From positions 1-62,536 of the forward strand of contig JADFZT010000022.1 of NCBI GenBank assembly GCA_015232395.1: DNA of 62,536 nucleotides, given 5' to 3'. Positions 8,573 through 16,942 of this stretch are shown piece after piece. The notes under the pieces were generated by a model. That model was not told the origin of the DNA and did not search any database. It saw only the letters and a list, made by a program, of their open reading frames with translations. Both the position numbers and the translations under genes were made by a program. This DNA is from Magnetococcales bacterium. Lineage in GTDB: Bacteria; Pseudomonadota; Magnetococcia; Magnetococcales; JADFZT01. Within the stretch, counting starts at the first letter, position 1. Each line of letters begins with the position of its first letter.

Positions 8573-9253
8573 CTATTTTAAAACGCGCTTTTCCTTGAAG
8601 CCGATCCGCTCAAAGGGGTTGACGACGCTGGTGGCGACATTTTTCAGATGGGCGCTGATACGCTTGAGATAGCGAAGATAGAGCGCCAAGGCGGCTGAAT
8701 CAGAGGGGGTGATCCCTTCAATCTCCCCTCGCACCAGCTGATCAATCATCTGGTCACAGCTGTGGCGGGTCTGCTTCCGGTGTCGATTCATGATCTCCCG
8801 GGCTTTACCCACCTCATACTCCTTGAGAATCTGTTCGATCTCCTGGAAATGTTCCCTGATGTCGGCTTCGATCTGCCCCAGGATCTCTTCACACGCGGGG
8901 ATCTGTAGTCTGGATGGATAGGCCCGGGCCAGGTCGAGCATGTTTTTGACATTATCCCCGATGCGTTCGATATCGATGATAATGCTTACCAAAACCATCC
9001 CCCCCGGAAGCGCGTCCATGCCCCGAAGGGTACAGTGGGTAATCACCTTTCGGCGGATATCCCGCTGATAGCGGTTGATCTGTTTATCCTTCTTGCGGAT
9101 CGCCTTTTCTACCGCCTCCTGCTCCTCTTCCCGCAGGATATGCACCGCCTCCGCAAACATTTCCCGACAGATGGCCAGCGCTTCATAGCACTCATTCCAG
9201 GCTTGACTGAGCAGGTCGTCTTCTTTCCAGGCTGTAAAAAGTTCCTTCAACAT
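8573..9253 (-). CDS. PhoU-domain protein paired with a Na/phosphate symporter
   Basis: The 226-residue helical protein matches the PhoU/DUF47-like fold. Two three-helix halves are seen, with the signature-like stretches IIIDIERIGDNVKNM and LRYLKRISAHLKNVATSVV, which hold the E/DxxxD-type metal-ligand pattern of PhoU repeats. Classical PhoU restrains phosphate uptake and PhoR signalling. Here no pst genes are adjacent, and the gene starts four bases after the end of a Na/Pi-cotransporter gene, so it probably tunes that carrier. GAGGTGAG precedes the ATG at 9253. In other bacteria PhoU domains are fused to the C-terminus of such symporters; here the two are separate genes in one operon. Confidence 0.82.
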   Translation of the reverse strand: MLKELFTAWKEDDLLSQAWNECYEALAICREMFAEAVHILREEEQEAVEKAIRKKDKQINRYQRDIRRKVITHCTLRGMDALPGGMVLVSIIIDIERIGDNVKNMLDLARAYPSRLQIPACEEILGQIEADIREHFQEIEQILKEYEVGKAREIMNRHRKQTRHSCDQMIDQLVRGEIEGITPSDSAALALYLRYLKRISAHLKNVATSVVNPFERIGFKEKRVLK

Positions 9254-9257
9254 GATC

Positions 9258-10349
9258 TCACCTCGTTATCCAAATCAAAGCCAGGGGAATGAGAAAAAAA
9301 AGGCAGAGCACATATAGGAGAGGTACCCATCTGTTTTGGCAGGCCTTCTCCGCCAAGATGCGGGCCAGATCGATGGGTAGATGACGGATTTTTTTGAAGG
9401 GGTAGATCAGGGCAATGCCGGAAAGGTTGAAGAGCAGATGAGAGAAGGCCACCGTCACAGGCTCAATGGCGCCACTGACCAGGCTTGCCAATATGGCGGT
9501 GATGGTGGTGCCGATATTGGCCCCCAGGGTGTAGGGATAGATCTGGTAGAGCGTTAAAATACCCGCTGCCGCCAGGGGGATGACGATGGAGGTGGTGATG
9601 GAGCTGCTCTGCACCATCACCGTAAAAACCATCCCGAAGAAAAAGCCCTGCAATGGGGTTTTAAAAATGTGTCTGGAAAAGAAAGACTCCACCCGCTTCA
9701 AAAGCAGCATTTTCAGGAGCTTGACCAGCAGCCGCAAGGATGAAAAAAGCATCGCCAGGCTGATGATCAGAATGATGATCGGCTCTTTGCCCGCCAGATC
9801 GACGATCCAGTGGGAGACCGGAGCGGTGATGAGCTTGATGGGGCTGATAAAGGACAATCCACCGACATTTTGAAAGCCCAGGGCCAGCTTTTCGGAAAAG
9901 GTGCTCAAAAACCCGGTAAAATGTTGCAGAGGAAAGAGGAGCAGGACCGCAAAAATATTGAAAAAATCGTGCATGGTAGAGGCCGCAAAAGCCAGTTTGA
10001 ACTCCTGCTTGCGGCCAATATGCCCCACGGAAACCAGGGTGTTGGTCACACTGGTACCGATGTTGGAGCCCATGATGATGGGAATGGCATTTTGCACGGT
10101 CAACACATCCCCGGCCACCATGCTGACCACCATGGAGGTGGTGGCAGAGGAGCTTTGCAGCAGGCTGGTGGCGAGAATGCCGATAAAGAGCCCAACATAG
10201 GCGTTTGAGGTGATATGGATAATCTCCTGGGCGATGCCAGCACCGAAAAGCTTGAAGGCTGCACCAATCAGGGCAATGCTCAGGAGAAAGCCATAGAGAA
10301 CCGCGATGATGCCGACGATCTTGCTGGCCTCGGAGATCTTGATCTTCAC
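9258..10349 (-). CDS. Na+/phosphate cotransporter (NptA/PNaS family)
   Basis: This is a 363-residue multi-pass membrane protein. Two inverted Na/Pi-cotransporter repeats are visible. The first holds LATSLLQSSSATTSMVVS followed by MGSNIGTSVTNTLVS. The second holds VMVQSSSITTSIVIPLA followed by LGANIGTTITAILASL. The QSSSxTTS and GxNIGT motifs are the substrate/sodium-binding signatures of SLC34-type carriers. The start is a GTG at 10349 with AGGAGA upstream. The PhoU-domain gene follows after four bases, supporting a two-gene phosphate-handling unit. The protein is shorter than YjbB-type carriers, which carry a fused PhoU domain. Confidence 0.88.
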   Translation of the reverse strand: MKIKISEASKIVGIIAVLYGFLLSIALIGAAFKLFGAGIAQEIIHITSNAYVGLFIGILATSLLQSSSATTSMVVSMVAGDVLTVQNAIPIIMGSNIGTSVTNTLVSVGHIGRKQEFKLAFAASTMHDFFNIFAVLLLFPLQHFTGFLSTFSEKLALGFQNVGGLSFISPIKLITAPVSHWIVDLAGKEPIIILIISLAMLFSSLRLLVKLLKMLLLKRVESFFSRHIFKTPLQGFFFGMVFTVMVQSSSITTSIVIPLAAAGILTLYQIYPYTLGANIGTTITAILASLVSGAIEPVTVAFSHLLFNLSGIALIYPFKKIRHLPIDLARILAEKACQNRWVPLLYVLCLFFLIPLALIWITR

Positions 10350-10467
10350 ATCATCTCTCCTGGATGACCAGCCGTCGGGACTGGACGCTTCAGGATGCGC
10401 CAGAGAGCCAGCTGTTGAAGCCGATGGTGAGGAAGGGTGTTGTTCTGCAAGGTTCGTCGGCTCATGG

Positions 10468-11121
10468 TTAGCGCTTCGACTCCCGGATCGGAGGGTGCTT
10501 TAAACAGCTGTAGGCCGCGAGCACCAACAGGCATTCAGCATATATTTTAATCACATCCTCAGAGGTGGAGACCCAATCATAGATCACCGGATGGGTCAGG
10601 ATGTCGTGGCGGTTGGTGAGAATATCCATCACCCCCATGAGAATGGAGAGTACCACACCCCCTGCCACCATCCCACCAGCACTCTCCCAATAGGGAATCA
10701 ACCCTTTTCGATAACGATACATCAACCCCAACCCGATAAAGGTGTAGGCAAAAACCACCAGATCATCCAGACGATCACTGACACCGCTCTCCCGCATCTC
10801 CAGCAAGTCGTGGATGAGATAGTCGATCTCTTCGTGGATCATCATCATTTCATCAAAAGCGAGAAACAAAAAGCCCAAAGCCATCAGCGCCCAGATAAAG
10901 ACCGGCCTCTGCCAGTGGGGTTTGTCGGTCTCCCCTTCTAGCGCATCCCGCTCATAAACCAGCCAGCAAAAGAGGGCCACCGCCACCAGATGGAAGGCGG
11001 AGAGGTGGGTCATCAGGCGATTTTCCCGAAAATAATATTCCAAATCCCCCTCAAACGATCCCCCATAGAGGGCGCTACCACAGAGAATGGTATCCAGAGC
11101 GATCAAAAAGAGGGTAAACAT
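10468..11121 (-). CDS. Unknown multi-pass membrane protein
   Basis: I do not recognise this 217-residue protein. It shows about five hydrophobic segments (residues near 1-20, 40-57, 72-90, 120-137 and 148-165). An acidic/histidine stretch, LAFDEMMMIHEEIDYLIHD, follows the third segment and looks like a possible metal or heme-proximal site. AGGA lies shortly before the ATG at 11121. It is 118 bases upstream of the Na/phosphate symporter on the same strand, so a shared transcript is possible. Its role is open. Confidence 0.6.
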   Translation of the reverse strand: MFTLFLIALDTILCGSALYGGSFEGDLEYYFRENRLMTHLSAFHLVAVALFCWLVYERDALEGETDKPHWQRPVFIWALMALGFLFLAFDEMMMIHEEIDYLIHDLLEMRESGVSDRLDDLVVFAYTFIGLGLMYRYRKGLIPYWESAGGMVAGGVVLSILMGVMDILTNRHDILTHPVIYDWVSTSEDVIKIYAECLLVLAAYSCLKHPPIRESKR

Positions 11122-11343
11122 GACATCCTGCGCTTCGGGGTTGGATTCGCTTTTTCATCTTGGGATCTGGCCATGGTTACCATAACCGGCAATGGGGGGT
11201 GGGATCACCGGTTTCTTGTAGAAAAAATCCAGATTGTCAGATAGCCCCCTTCTCCTGCAATCAACGTTGCGGGGGGGAGAAGAATTTCCGTAATCTGACG
11301 AATGAATCCCTGAACAACCCCATCTGTTCCATCAAAAGGCCCG

Positions 11344-13008
11344 ATGTCCCACCGACTCAAATCCTTCCTGCCCCTGGGGCTGATTCTACTCATGGCCCTG
11401 TTGATCCGTCTGCCCGGGATGTGGTGGGGGGATGGGGAGTTGGTGCCGGGGCAGCTCACCACCTGGAATACCGATGAATATTTCCATGTGCGGGTCGCCA
11501 GACAGTTTACCCAAGGCCCCATCGACCATGACTCCAACTATGTCAAAGCCTTCGGTTTGCAGATGGCGGGGATGGCGGGGCTTCTTCAAGGCTCCTGGAG
11601 CGGTTTGGATTCCGATCAATTGATCCGTGGGGGGCGCTGGGTTTCCCTCTGCTATGGGGTGGGGTTGGTGCTCCTGGCTTTCGTGACGGTGCGGGACGCC
11701 TTTCGAAATCGCCCTGCCGCCCTGTTGACCGCAGCCATGGTGGCCTTATCAAGCCTGGTGGTGGTACAGAGCCATCTGGCTGTGGCGGATATGGCCAGCA
11801 CATTTTGGGTCTGGATGGCCGCGTGGCTCACCCATGGGGCCATCACCAGCCGATCTCGCTGGCGCCAGGGAGGAGCTTGGGCCGCTTGCACCCTGGCCAT
11901 CTCCACCAAGCTCGCTCTGGCAGCGGTGGGGCCTCTGATCTATCTCCTCGTCACCAGCCGGGAAAAACAGCGGGATTTTTTGTTGGGGCTGGTGGTAGGG
12001 ATGGCGCTATTTTTTCCGGTCAACGGCTTTGCCATTGGTCCGGAAGGTTTTTTGGCCATCTGGGATAATGTCCTCTCCGATTCCATCCAGGTCATTCCCA
12101 GGCACTCCCCCCTGGAGACCCTGGCGACGATTATAATCTCCCTGGCGCCGGGGCTCTCTTTTCCGGTGGTGGCTGCGGCTGGAGTCGGTCTTTGGGCTGC
12201 CGTCAAAAAGGGAAAAGAGCCGGGAGGCCAAGGGTTTCATCAGGGACCATGGCTCCATTGGGGCTGCTTTGGCACCCCGGTTTTGATCCATTTCGGCTTA
12301 CTGCTTTTGCTGGATGATCCCTTCGAGCGTCATCTGCTCCCCCTGGTGCCGGTTTTTTGTGGCTTGGCGGCCTTCGGCTGGATCCACTCTCTGCCCAAAG
12401 GGTGGTCACTCCCCAAACAACTGCTGGCAACCGCCCCTCTCATCGCCTATCTGCTCTTCTTTGCCATCGATGGGGAGCGGCCCTTCTGGAACGATAGCCG
12501 CATCCTGGCCCGGCAGTGGATTTTGCAGCATGCCGGGCAGGGGAGTTCTATTTTACAAGGGCGCTACGCCTATCTGGCACTACCAAAAGAGCGATTTCGG
12601 GTGACCCGGCAAAAGCGCCGGGACCGAAGCGTACCCCGGCTGGATCGCTTTGACTGGATCATTCTCCACGAGGTACACACCTACCGCTACCGCCGCTCCC
12701 GGCTCTCCCCCTTTGGCACCCCTGATCGGGATAACATCTACCACCCGGATCTGTTTGGGGTGCGACATCTGGATGCCCTCTGGTCCGGGGTGCTCCCCTT
12801 TCGTCCCGTGCAGGTCATCCCCATGACACCCCCCCTCACCCTGGAGCGGATTCTCTACCGACGCTATTGGGGCCCCTTTCAGAGCTTTGTCGGGGATGTG
12901 GTGATTTATCGAAAAATGGCGGACCCTTTTCAGAAACAGGATCGACGCTTTTCCTTGGGTGACCTGGGAAACGGGCAAGCCAAAGGAGTCTCTGAGAGTT
13001 TATTCTAA
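11344..13008 (+). CDS. GT-C fold membrane glycosyltransferase (PMT/ArnT-like)
   Basis: This 554-residue polytopic protein resembles dolichyl/undecaprenyl-phosphate-sugar-dependent glycosyltransferases (family 39/83 type). After the first helix (LGLILLMALLIRLPGMWW) comes NTDEYFHVRVARQF, the acidic loop motif expected in GT-C enzymes. About ten further hydrophobic segments follow to residue 390. The last 150 residues are soluble and presumably periplasmic. Acceptor and sugar cannot be told. The ATG at 11344 has AAGG five bases upstream. The stop codon TAA at 13006-13008 overlaps the first base of repeat element B1. The gene is monocistronic. Confidence 0.75.
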   Translation: MSHRLKSFLPLGLILLMALLIRLPGMWWGDGELVPGQLTTWNTDEYFHVRVARQFTQGPIDHDSNYVKAFGLQMAGMAGLLQGSWSGLDSDQLIRGGRWVSLCYGVGLVLLAFVTVRDAFRNRPAALLTAAMVALSSLVVVQSHLAVADMASTFWVWMAAWLTHGAITSRSRWRQGGAWAACTLAISTKLALAAVGPLIYLLVTSREKQRDFLLGLVVGMALFFPVNGFAIGPEGFLAIWDNVLSDSIQVIPRHSPLETLATIIISLAPGLSFPVVAAAGVGLWAAVKKGKEPGGQGFHQGPWLHWGCFGTPVLIHFGLLLLLDDPFERHLLPLVPVFCGLAAFGWIHSLPKGWSLPKQLLATAPLIAYLLFFAIDGERPFWNDSRILARQWILQHAGQGSSILQGRYAYLALPKERFRVTRQKRRDRSVPRLDRFDWIILHEVHTYRYRRSRLSPFGTPDRDNIYHPDLFGVRHLDALWSGVLPFRPVQVIPMTPPLTLERILYRRYWGPFQSFVGDVVIYRKMADPFQKQDRRFSLGDLGNGQAKGVSESLF

Positions 13009-13226
13009 TACAAATTTTGGTTCAAACGATAAGCTTAAGGCCTTCGTTTTCAACTTCATTCAAAACCGAAAAATCTGCTACCCAGAGCACAGAGGCCACA
13101 GAGGAAAATCATGAAAAACAGCTTAATATTCAAACTACTGCATGACACGATCTTGGCTCGACCTTGGTTTTCTCTGTGTCCTCTGTGGCTAAACTTCAAC
13201 TCACCTGTTGAGCCGGAATTGGTATA
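13008..13226 (+). repeat. MITE-like element family B, copy 1
   Basis: This 219-base element begins ATACAAATTTTGGTTCAAAC and ends GAGCCGGAATTGGTAT. The ends are imperfect inverted repeats of each other. The interior carries opposed CACAGAGG-type runs (CAGAGGCCACAGAGGAAAA and CCTCTGTGGCTAAAC). A copy in the opposite orientation lies at 35338-35582. It starts on the last base of the glycosyltransferase stop codon and its far end is shared with the start of element A2. Confidence 0.7.
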
Positions 13227-13466
13227 GCAGTTCAAATCAAGAATTGGACATATGCCGCTGTACTTTTTCTGTCATTCCCGCGAATGCGGGAATCCAGGGG
13301 GGGTGGCGCGAACCTTTCCAAAATCTTGCATCACTTTCAGCAAAACACCGGCCTTTCTTGAAGATTTGGTTATTCCTTGAGGGCAATCATCAGCTCCCTG
13401 GATCCCCGCCTTCGCGGGGATGACGAGTCAGGGAAGAGTGTTCAATTTTGAGATAGAACTGCTATA
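13223..13466 (+). repeat. MITE-like element family A, copy 2
   Basis: This 244-base element is closely similar to 7759-8001 in the same orientation. It starts TATAGCAGTTCAAATCAAG and ends GATAGAACTGCTATA, with the first 11 and last 11 bases perfect inverted repeats. It contains ATTCCCGCGAATGCGGGAAT. Its left TA coincides with the right end of element B1. Confidence 0.78.
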
Positions 13467-13474
13467 TGAAGAGC

Positions 13475-14293
13475 CTAACGGTCTGATGGCAAACCATATC
13501 CCAGTTTAGCCAGCAGATCTCCAGCGCACTCCTGAAAAAACGCCTCGTCCACTTCGCCAAACTGGCACTGGGGCTGATATCCGGTATTGGGGGAGACGAC
13601 GTTGGTGAGTTTGTCGGGGGGGGTGAAGGCCGTGGGTTGGTGCTGAAGGAGGGGGGAGAGTTCCTCCATCACCCCCCGATAATCATCCCGCAATTTTTCG
13701 TAGCTGACGAGCTGGATGTGGGGGTTGTGGCGGGCGGCTGAGACCCAGCCACTGACATGACTCTGCCAGCGGTGAACCATGCTTTTTTGCTGGTTGATTT
13801 GATAACGCAGCAGACGACCACCGGGTTGCGCACGAATGAACTGCTGGCAGGTTTCGGTTTGGGGGCCTTCCCGCCAGGCCAGTTGATTGTTGAAACGCCA
13901 AAAGCTCGGCATCACCCCTCTCGGATCCCGATGGATGTAGAGAATGATGAAGGACTGGGTAATCTCTTCCAGCACCCCCGCAAAAAAATCAACGTGGTGG
14001 TGGGATTTGATGATCTGGGAAAGAGGGTAGCTGCTGAATTGCTGAAAAAACCTGGCCACCCTCGGGGGGTGAAAATAGTTGATATTGAACTGATCGGAAT
14101 CAAAGTTGATCCAGGGCTTGGCGACATAGCCGTAGGAAGCGGCCAGGGAGTTCATCAAAAAATGGGTGCCCGAGCGTTCATGGCTGATAACAATAACCCG
14201 GGGCGGGGTTTGTTGAAGACTTTGATTTCCATCCGTAAGGGGGCGACTTACGGCGCGCTCAAAAGAGGGTGAACAGCTTGTCGAAGTGGGCAA
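13475..14293 (-). CDS. Sulfotransferase-domain protein
   Basis: The protein has up to 272 residues. VIVISHERSGTHFLMNSL (near residue 33) is the 5'-phosphosulfate-binding loop of PAPS-dependent sulfotransferases, with the usual Ser/Thr-His after the glycine. ILYIHRDPRGVMPSFW (near 135) is the 3'-phosphate-binding motif with Arg and a downstream Ser. Such enzymes transfer sulfate from PAPS to a sugar, lipid or peptide; the substrate is unknown. The only start that includes the whole domain is a TTG at 14293, inside the 3' end of the STAS gene. No in-frame ATG or GTG precedes the PAPS loop, so translation is probably coupled to the upstream gene. Confidence 0.8.
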   Translation of the reverse strand: MPTSTSCSPSFERAVSRPLTDGNQSLQQTPPRVIVISHERSGTHFLMNSLAASYGYVAKPWINFDSDQFNINYFHPPRVARFFQQFSSYPLSQIIKSHHHVDFFAGVLEEITQSFIILYIHRDPRGVMPSFWRFNNQLAWREGPQTETCQQFIRAQPGGRLLRYQINQQKSMVHRWQSHVSGWVSAARHNPHIQLVSYEKLRDDYRGVMEELSPLLQHQPTAFTPPDKLTNVVSPNTGYQPQCQFGEVDEAFFQECAGDLLAKLGYGLPSDR

Positions 14294-14555
14294 ATTTGAG
14301 AATCTTACGCACTTCCGGCTTGGCGTTGATGATTTCGATCCTGCTTTTTTGGGAGCCTGCCTCGTTATGCTCCTTCAACATCAAAAGCACCCCCAAACCG
14401 CTGCTGAGAATATAGTCGATCTGCTTGAGATCGAGTATATAGTGGGTGCCGGGCTCATATTGATTGTAGATGTTTTGCAGCGCTTTACGACTCTCATACC
14501 CCAATTCGCCGATTGGGGTGATGATAACTTTTCCGCCTCTTTCAATCACATCCAT
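14259..14555 (-). CDS. STAS-domain anti-sigma factor antagonist
   Basis: This 98-residue single STAS domain resembles SpoIIAA/RsbV. It runs from VIITPIGELGYES through HYILDLKQIDYILSSGLGVLL, where the Ser of the SSGLG stretch is the expected phosphorylation site, to ARG/LYS-rich IIEIINAKPEVRKILKF-like sequence at the end. These proteins release a sigma factor or effector by binding an anti-sigma kinase when unphosphorylated. No anti-sigma kinase or phosphatase is near. The ATG at 14555 has only a weak GGA upstream. Its last 35 bases overlap the start of the sulfotransferase, linking the two. Confidence 0.82.
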   Translation of the reverse strand: MDVIERGGKVIITPIGELGYESRKALQNIYNQYEPGTHYILDLKQIDYILSSGLGVLLMLKEHNEAGSQKSRIEIINAKPEVRKILKFAHFDKLFTLF

Positions 14556-14785
14556 CGTATGGTCCAGTTTACTGGTTTGGAAGTCTAACAGCGATTCAGG
14601 AAGGTCACCTTACCTTGGATCCACTCATTCCGACAGGTAACAACACCAAAAACCGGATCATTTTGGCTGAATTTATTCTATCTTTGCAAGCTCATAAGGC
14701 ACTTTTTGTCGGCCACGTAAACAAAACCACACTCCAACCCTACAACAAAATCTATATCATACACTGCCCGCCAGAATAATCCCCT

Positions 14786-15493
14786 TCAACGACGGTGATA
14801 TCTCTTCCAGATCCAAGGGGCCACCGGGGTGGGGTCTTTCCAAAGACCGATACGTCTGTTTTTGGCTTTTTTTTCCATCGCCTGCAACGCCTTATCCCGG
14901 GAATATTTGGTATTCCACCAAGCGTGCCCGCTCTTCAACAGCTCCTGGCTTAAATTTTTTCCGTCCGGGAGAACAATGTGGGCCACCATCCGACCATAGC
15001 GGTCCCACTCCTTCTCCTCCACCGTCACCTTTTTGCCCAGGGTGAGGCGGGTCGTAAATCGTTTGGCCCGGTTGGCATAGGGCTGCCCCCGCTCCGGGGT
15101 ATCAATCTCCGCCAACCGTATTCGAACCCCACGTTTTTTATCGGGATAGCGCAAAATATTTCGCGGTTTGACTTTGAGGGTGTCCCCATCATACACCTGC
15201 ATCACCGTGCCTTGCCAAGAGGCCGACAGCGCTGATGTTGGCGACAAAAACAGGCTCAAGGCAACCATCAGGATGGGTATGTTCCAACGGCGACCACGCA
15301 AAATACCCAGCGGCAACCTGGACAGCAGAGAGAGTGATCTGTCAGCAACCTGGAAACGATCGTTGGGAACCCAACGAAATGAAACGGCAGGAAAAGAGAA
15401 TGAAGAGTCTGTTCCGGGTGAAAACCAGGGGTAAGCAACCGCCAGCCAACGCTGAAAAAACGCAAACGCTGGCTGGCGATAAATATTTATCAT
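14786..15493 (-). CDS. Thermonuclease-like (SNase-fold) exported nuclease
   Basis: The SNase domain fills the C-terminal 140 residues. VYDGDTLKV, IRLAEIDTPERGQPYA and EWDRYGRMVAHIVLPDG supply the Asp, Arg/Glu and second Arg positions of the calcium-dependent catalytic site. A hydrophobic stretch, ILMVALSLFLSPTSALSA (from residue 74), looks like a signal peptide with cleavage after SALSA. The true start may therefore be a TTG at 15316 or 15301 rather than the ATG at 15493; the first 60 residues look non-conserved. The gene begins six bases after the gltD stop on the same strand, so it can be co-transcribed with gltBD, though no functional link is known. Confidence 0.78.
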   Translation of the reverse strand: MINIYRQPAFAFFQRWLAVAYPWFSPGTDSSFSFPAVSFRWVPNDRFQVADRSLSLLSRLPLGILRGRRWNIPILMVALSLFLSPTSALSASWQGTVMQVYDGDTLKVKPRNILRYPDKKRGVRIRLAEIDTPERGQPYANRAKRFTTRLTLGKKVTVEEKEWDRYGRMVAHIVLPDGKNLSQELLKSGHAWWNTKYSRDKALQAMEKKAKNRRIGLWKDPTPVAPWIWKRYHRR

Positions 15494-15499
15494 CTGTTT

Positions 15500-16942
15500 C
15501 TATGGCAGTACCGATTCACTGCCCCTGAGCCAGGCATCCGCCTCCCGAGCCGCAGCGCGACCGCCAGCGATGGCTTTCAGCACCAAGGATTGCCCGGTGG
15601 CCACATCTCCCGCAGCAAAAACCCCTTCCACACTGGTCATGTGGCGGGCATTCACCTGGACGTTACCCCGGGGATCCAGCTCCACGCCCAGATCGTTGAT
15701 CAGGCCAGGCTGCACCGGATGCAGGAAGCCCATGGCCAGCAGCACCAGATCAGCTTCCAGGGTGAACGCAGAACCGGGAATCTGCACCATTTCAGGCCGC
15801 CCGCCATCCTCTTGAGCCTCCCAGCGCAGTCGGACACAGTTCAGACCCTTGACCTGCCCCCCTTCCCCTTCAAAAGAGGTGGTCAACACCGACCAGAGTC
15901 GCTCACACCCTTCCTGGTGTGAGGTGGAGGTTCGCATCATGTGGGGCCAGAGGGGCCAAGGGGTCTCCTGGGAGCGTCCCATGGGGGGCTTGGGAAGCAA
16001 TTCGATCTGGGTCACCGAAGTGGCCCCATGACGAATGGAGGTTCCCACACAGTCGGCACCGGTATCACCACCACCAATCACCACCACCCGCTTGTCTGTG
16101 GCCAGAATATCCTGATCCTTGGGGAGGATGGTCCCGGCTACCCGGCGATTTTGCTGGCTTAAAAAGTCCATGGCAAAATGAACGCCGTCCAGCTCCCGAC
16201 CCGGCACAGGCAAATCCCGGGGGGCTTCTGAACCACCGGTCAACACCACCGCATCATAATCCTTACGCAGGGCATCTGCCGGAATATCCACACCGACATT
16301 TACCCCGGTGCGAATTTTAAGGCCCTCCTCACTCATCTGCTCAAGGCGGCGATCAATGACCCATTTTTCCATCTTGAAGTCAGGGATCCCAAATCGCAAA
16401 AGCCCACCCGCCCGCTCATTTTTTTCAAACAGGGTGACATCGTGACCCGCCCGTACCAGCTGCTGAGAGGCGGCCATACCCGCAGGACCGGAGCCCACCA
16501 CGGCGATCTTCTTGCCGGTTTTTTCCGAGGGCGGTTCGGGTTTGATGATACCCCGCTTGAATCCTTCCTCGGCGATGGTTTTTTCGATCTCCCGAATGGT
16601 CACCGGCTCGGCGATGATCCCCAACACACAGGAAGACTCACAAAGCGCCGGGCAGATGCGACCCGTGAATTCCGGAAAGTTATTGGTGCGGTGCAGTGCC
16701 CGGACAGCCTCCTCACACTGATCCCGGTAGACCCAGTCGTTCCACACCGGAATGAGATTGTTCAAAGAGCAGCCGTTGTGACAAAAAGGCACCCCGCAAT
16801 CCATACACCGAGCCGACTGTTGCCGCAGACGCTCCAGGGGAAACTCCTGGTACAGCTCCTGCCAGTCAGCCACGCGATCCGCTACGGGACGTGTTTGGGG
16901 CACCTCCCGGTCGATCTCCATGAAACCTGTTGTTTTACCCAT
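15500..16942 (-). CDS. gltD: Glutamate synthase (NADPH) small subunit
   Basis: GltD takes electrons from NADPH and passes them through FAD and [4Fe-4S] clusters to GltB, which makes glutamate from glutamine and 2-oxoglutarate. In 480 residues, the N-terminus has CMDCGVPFCHNGC and CPALCESSC (iron-sulfur ligands). IAVVGSGPAGMAASQQL is the FAD Rossmann site near residue 145. VVVIGGGDTGADCVGTSIR is the NADPH site near 290. GVFAAGDVATGQSLVLKAI closes the FAD fold. The length is normal. The start codon overlaps the gltB stop by eight bases, so translation is coupled. Confidence 0.96.
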   Translation of the reverse strand: MGKTTGFMEIDREVPQTRPVADRVADWQELYQEFPLERLRQQSARCMDCGVPFCHNGCSLNNLIPVWNDWVYRDQCEEAVRALHRTNNFPEFTGRICPALCESSCVLGIIAEPVTIREIEKTIAEEGFKRGIIKPEPPSEKTGKKIAVVGSGPAGMAASQQLVRAGHDVTLFEKNERAGGLLRFGIPDFKMEKWVIDRRLEQMSEEGLKIRTGVNVGVDIPADALRKDYDAVVLTGGSEAPRDLPVPGRELDGVHFAMDFLSQQNRRVAGTILPKDQDILATDKRVVVIGGGDTGADCVGTSIRHGATSVTQIELLPKPPMGRSQETPWPLWPHMMRTSTSHQEGCERLWSVLTTSFEGEGGQVKGLNCVRLRWEAQEDGGRPEMVQIPGSAFTLEADLVLLAMGFLHPVQPGLINDLGVELDPRGNVQVNARHMTSVEGVFAAGDVATGQSLVLKAIAGGRAAAREADAWLRGSESVLP

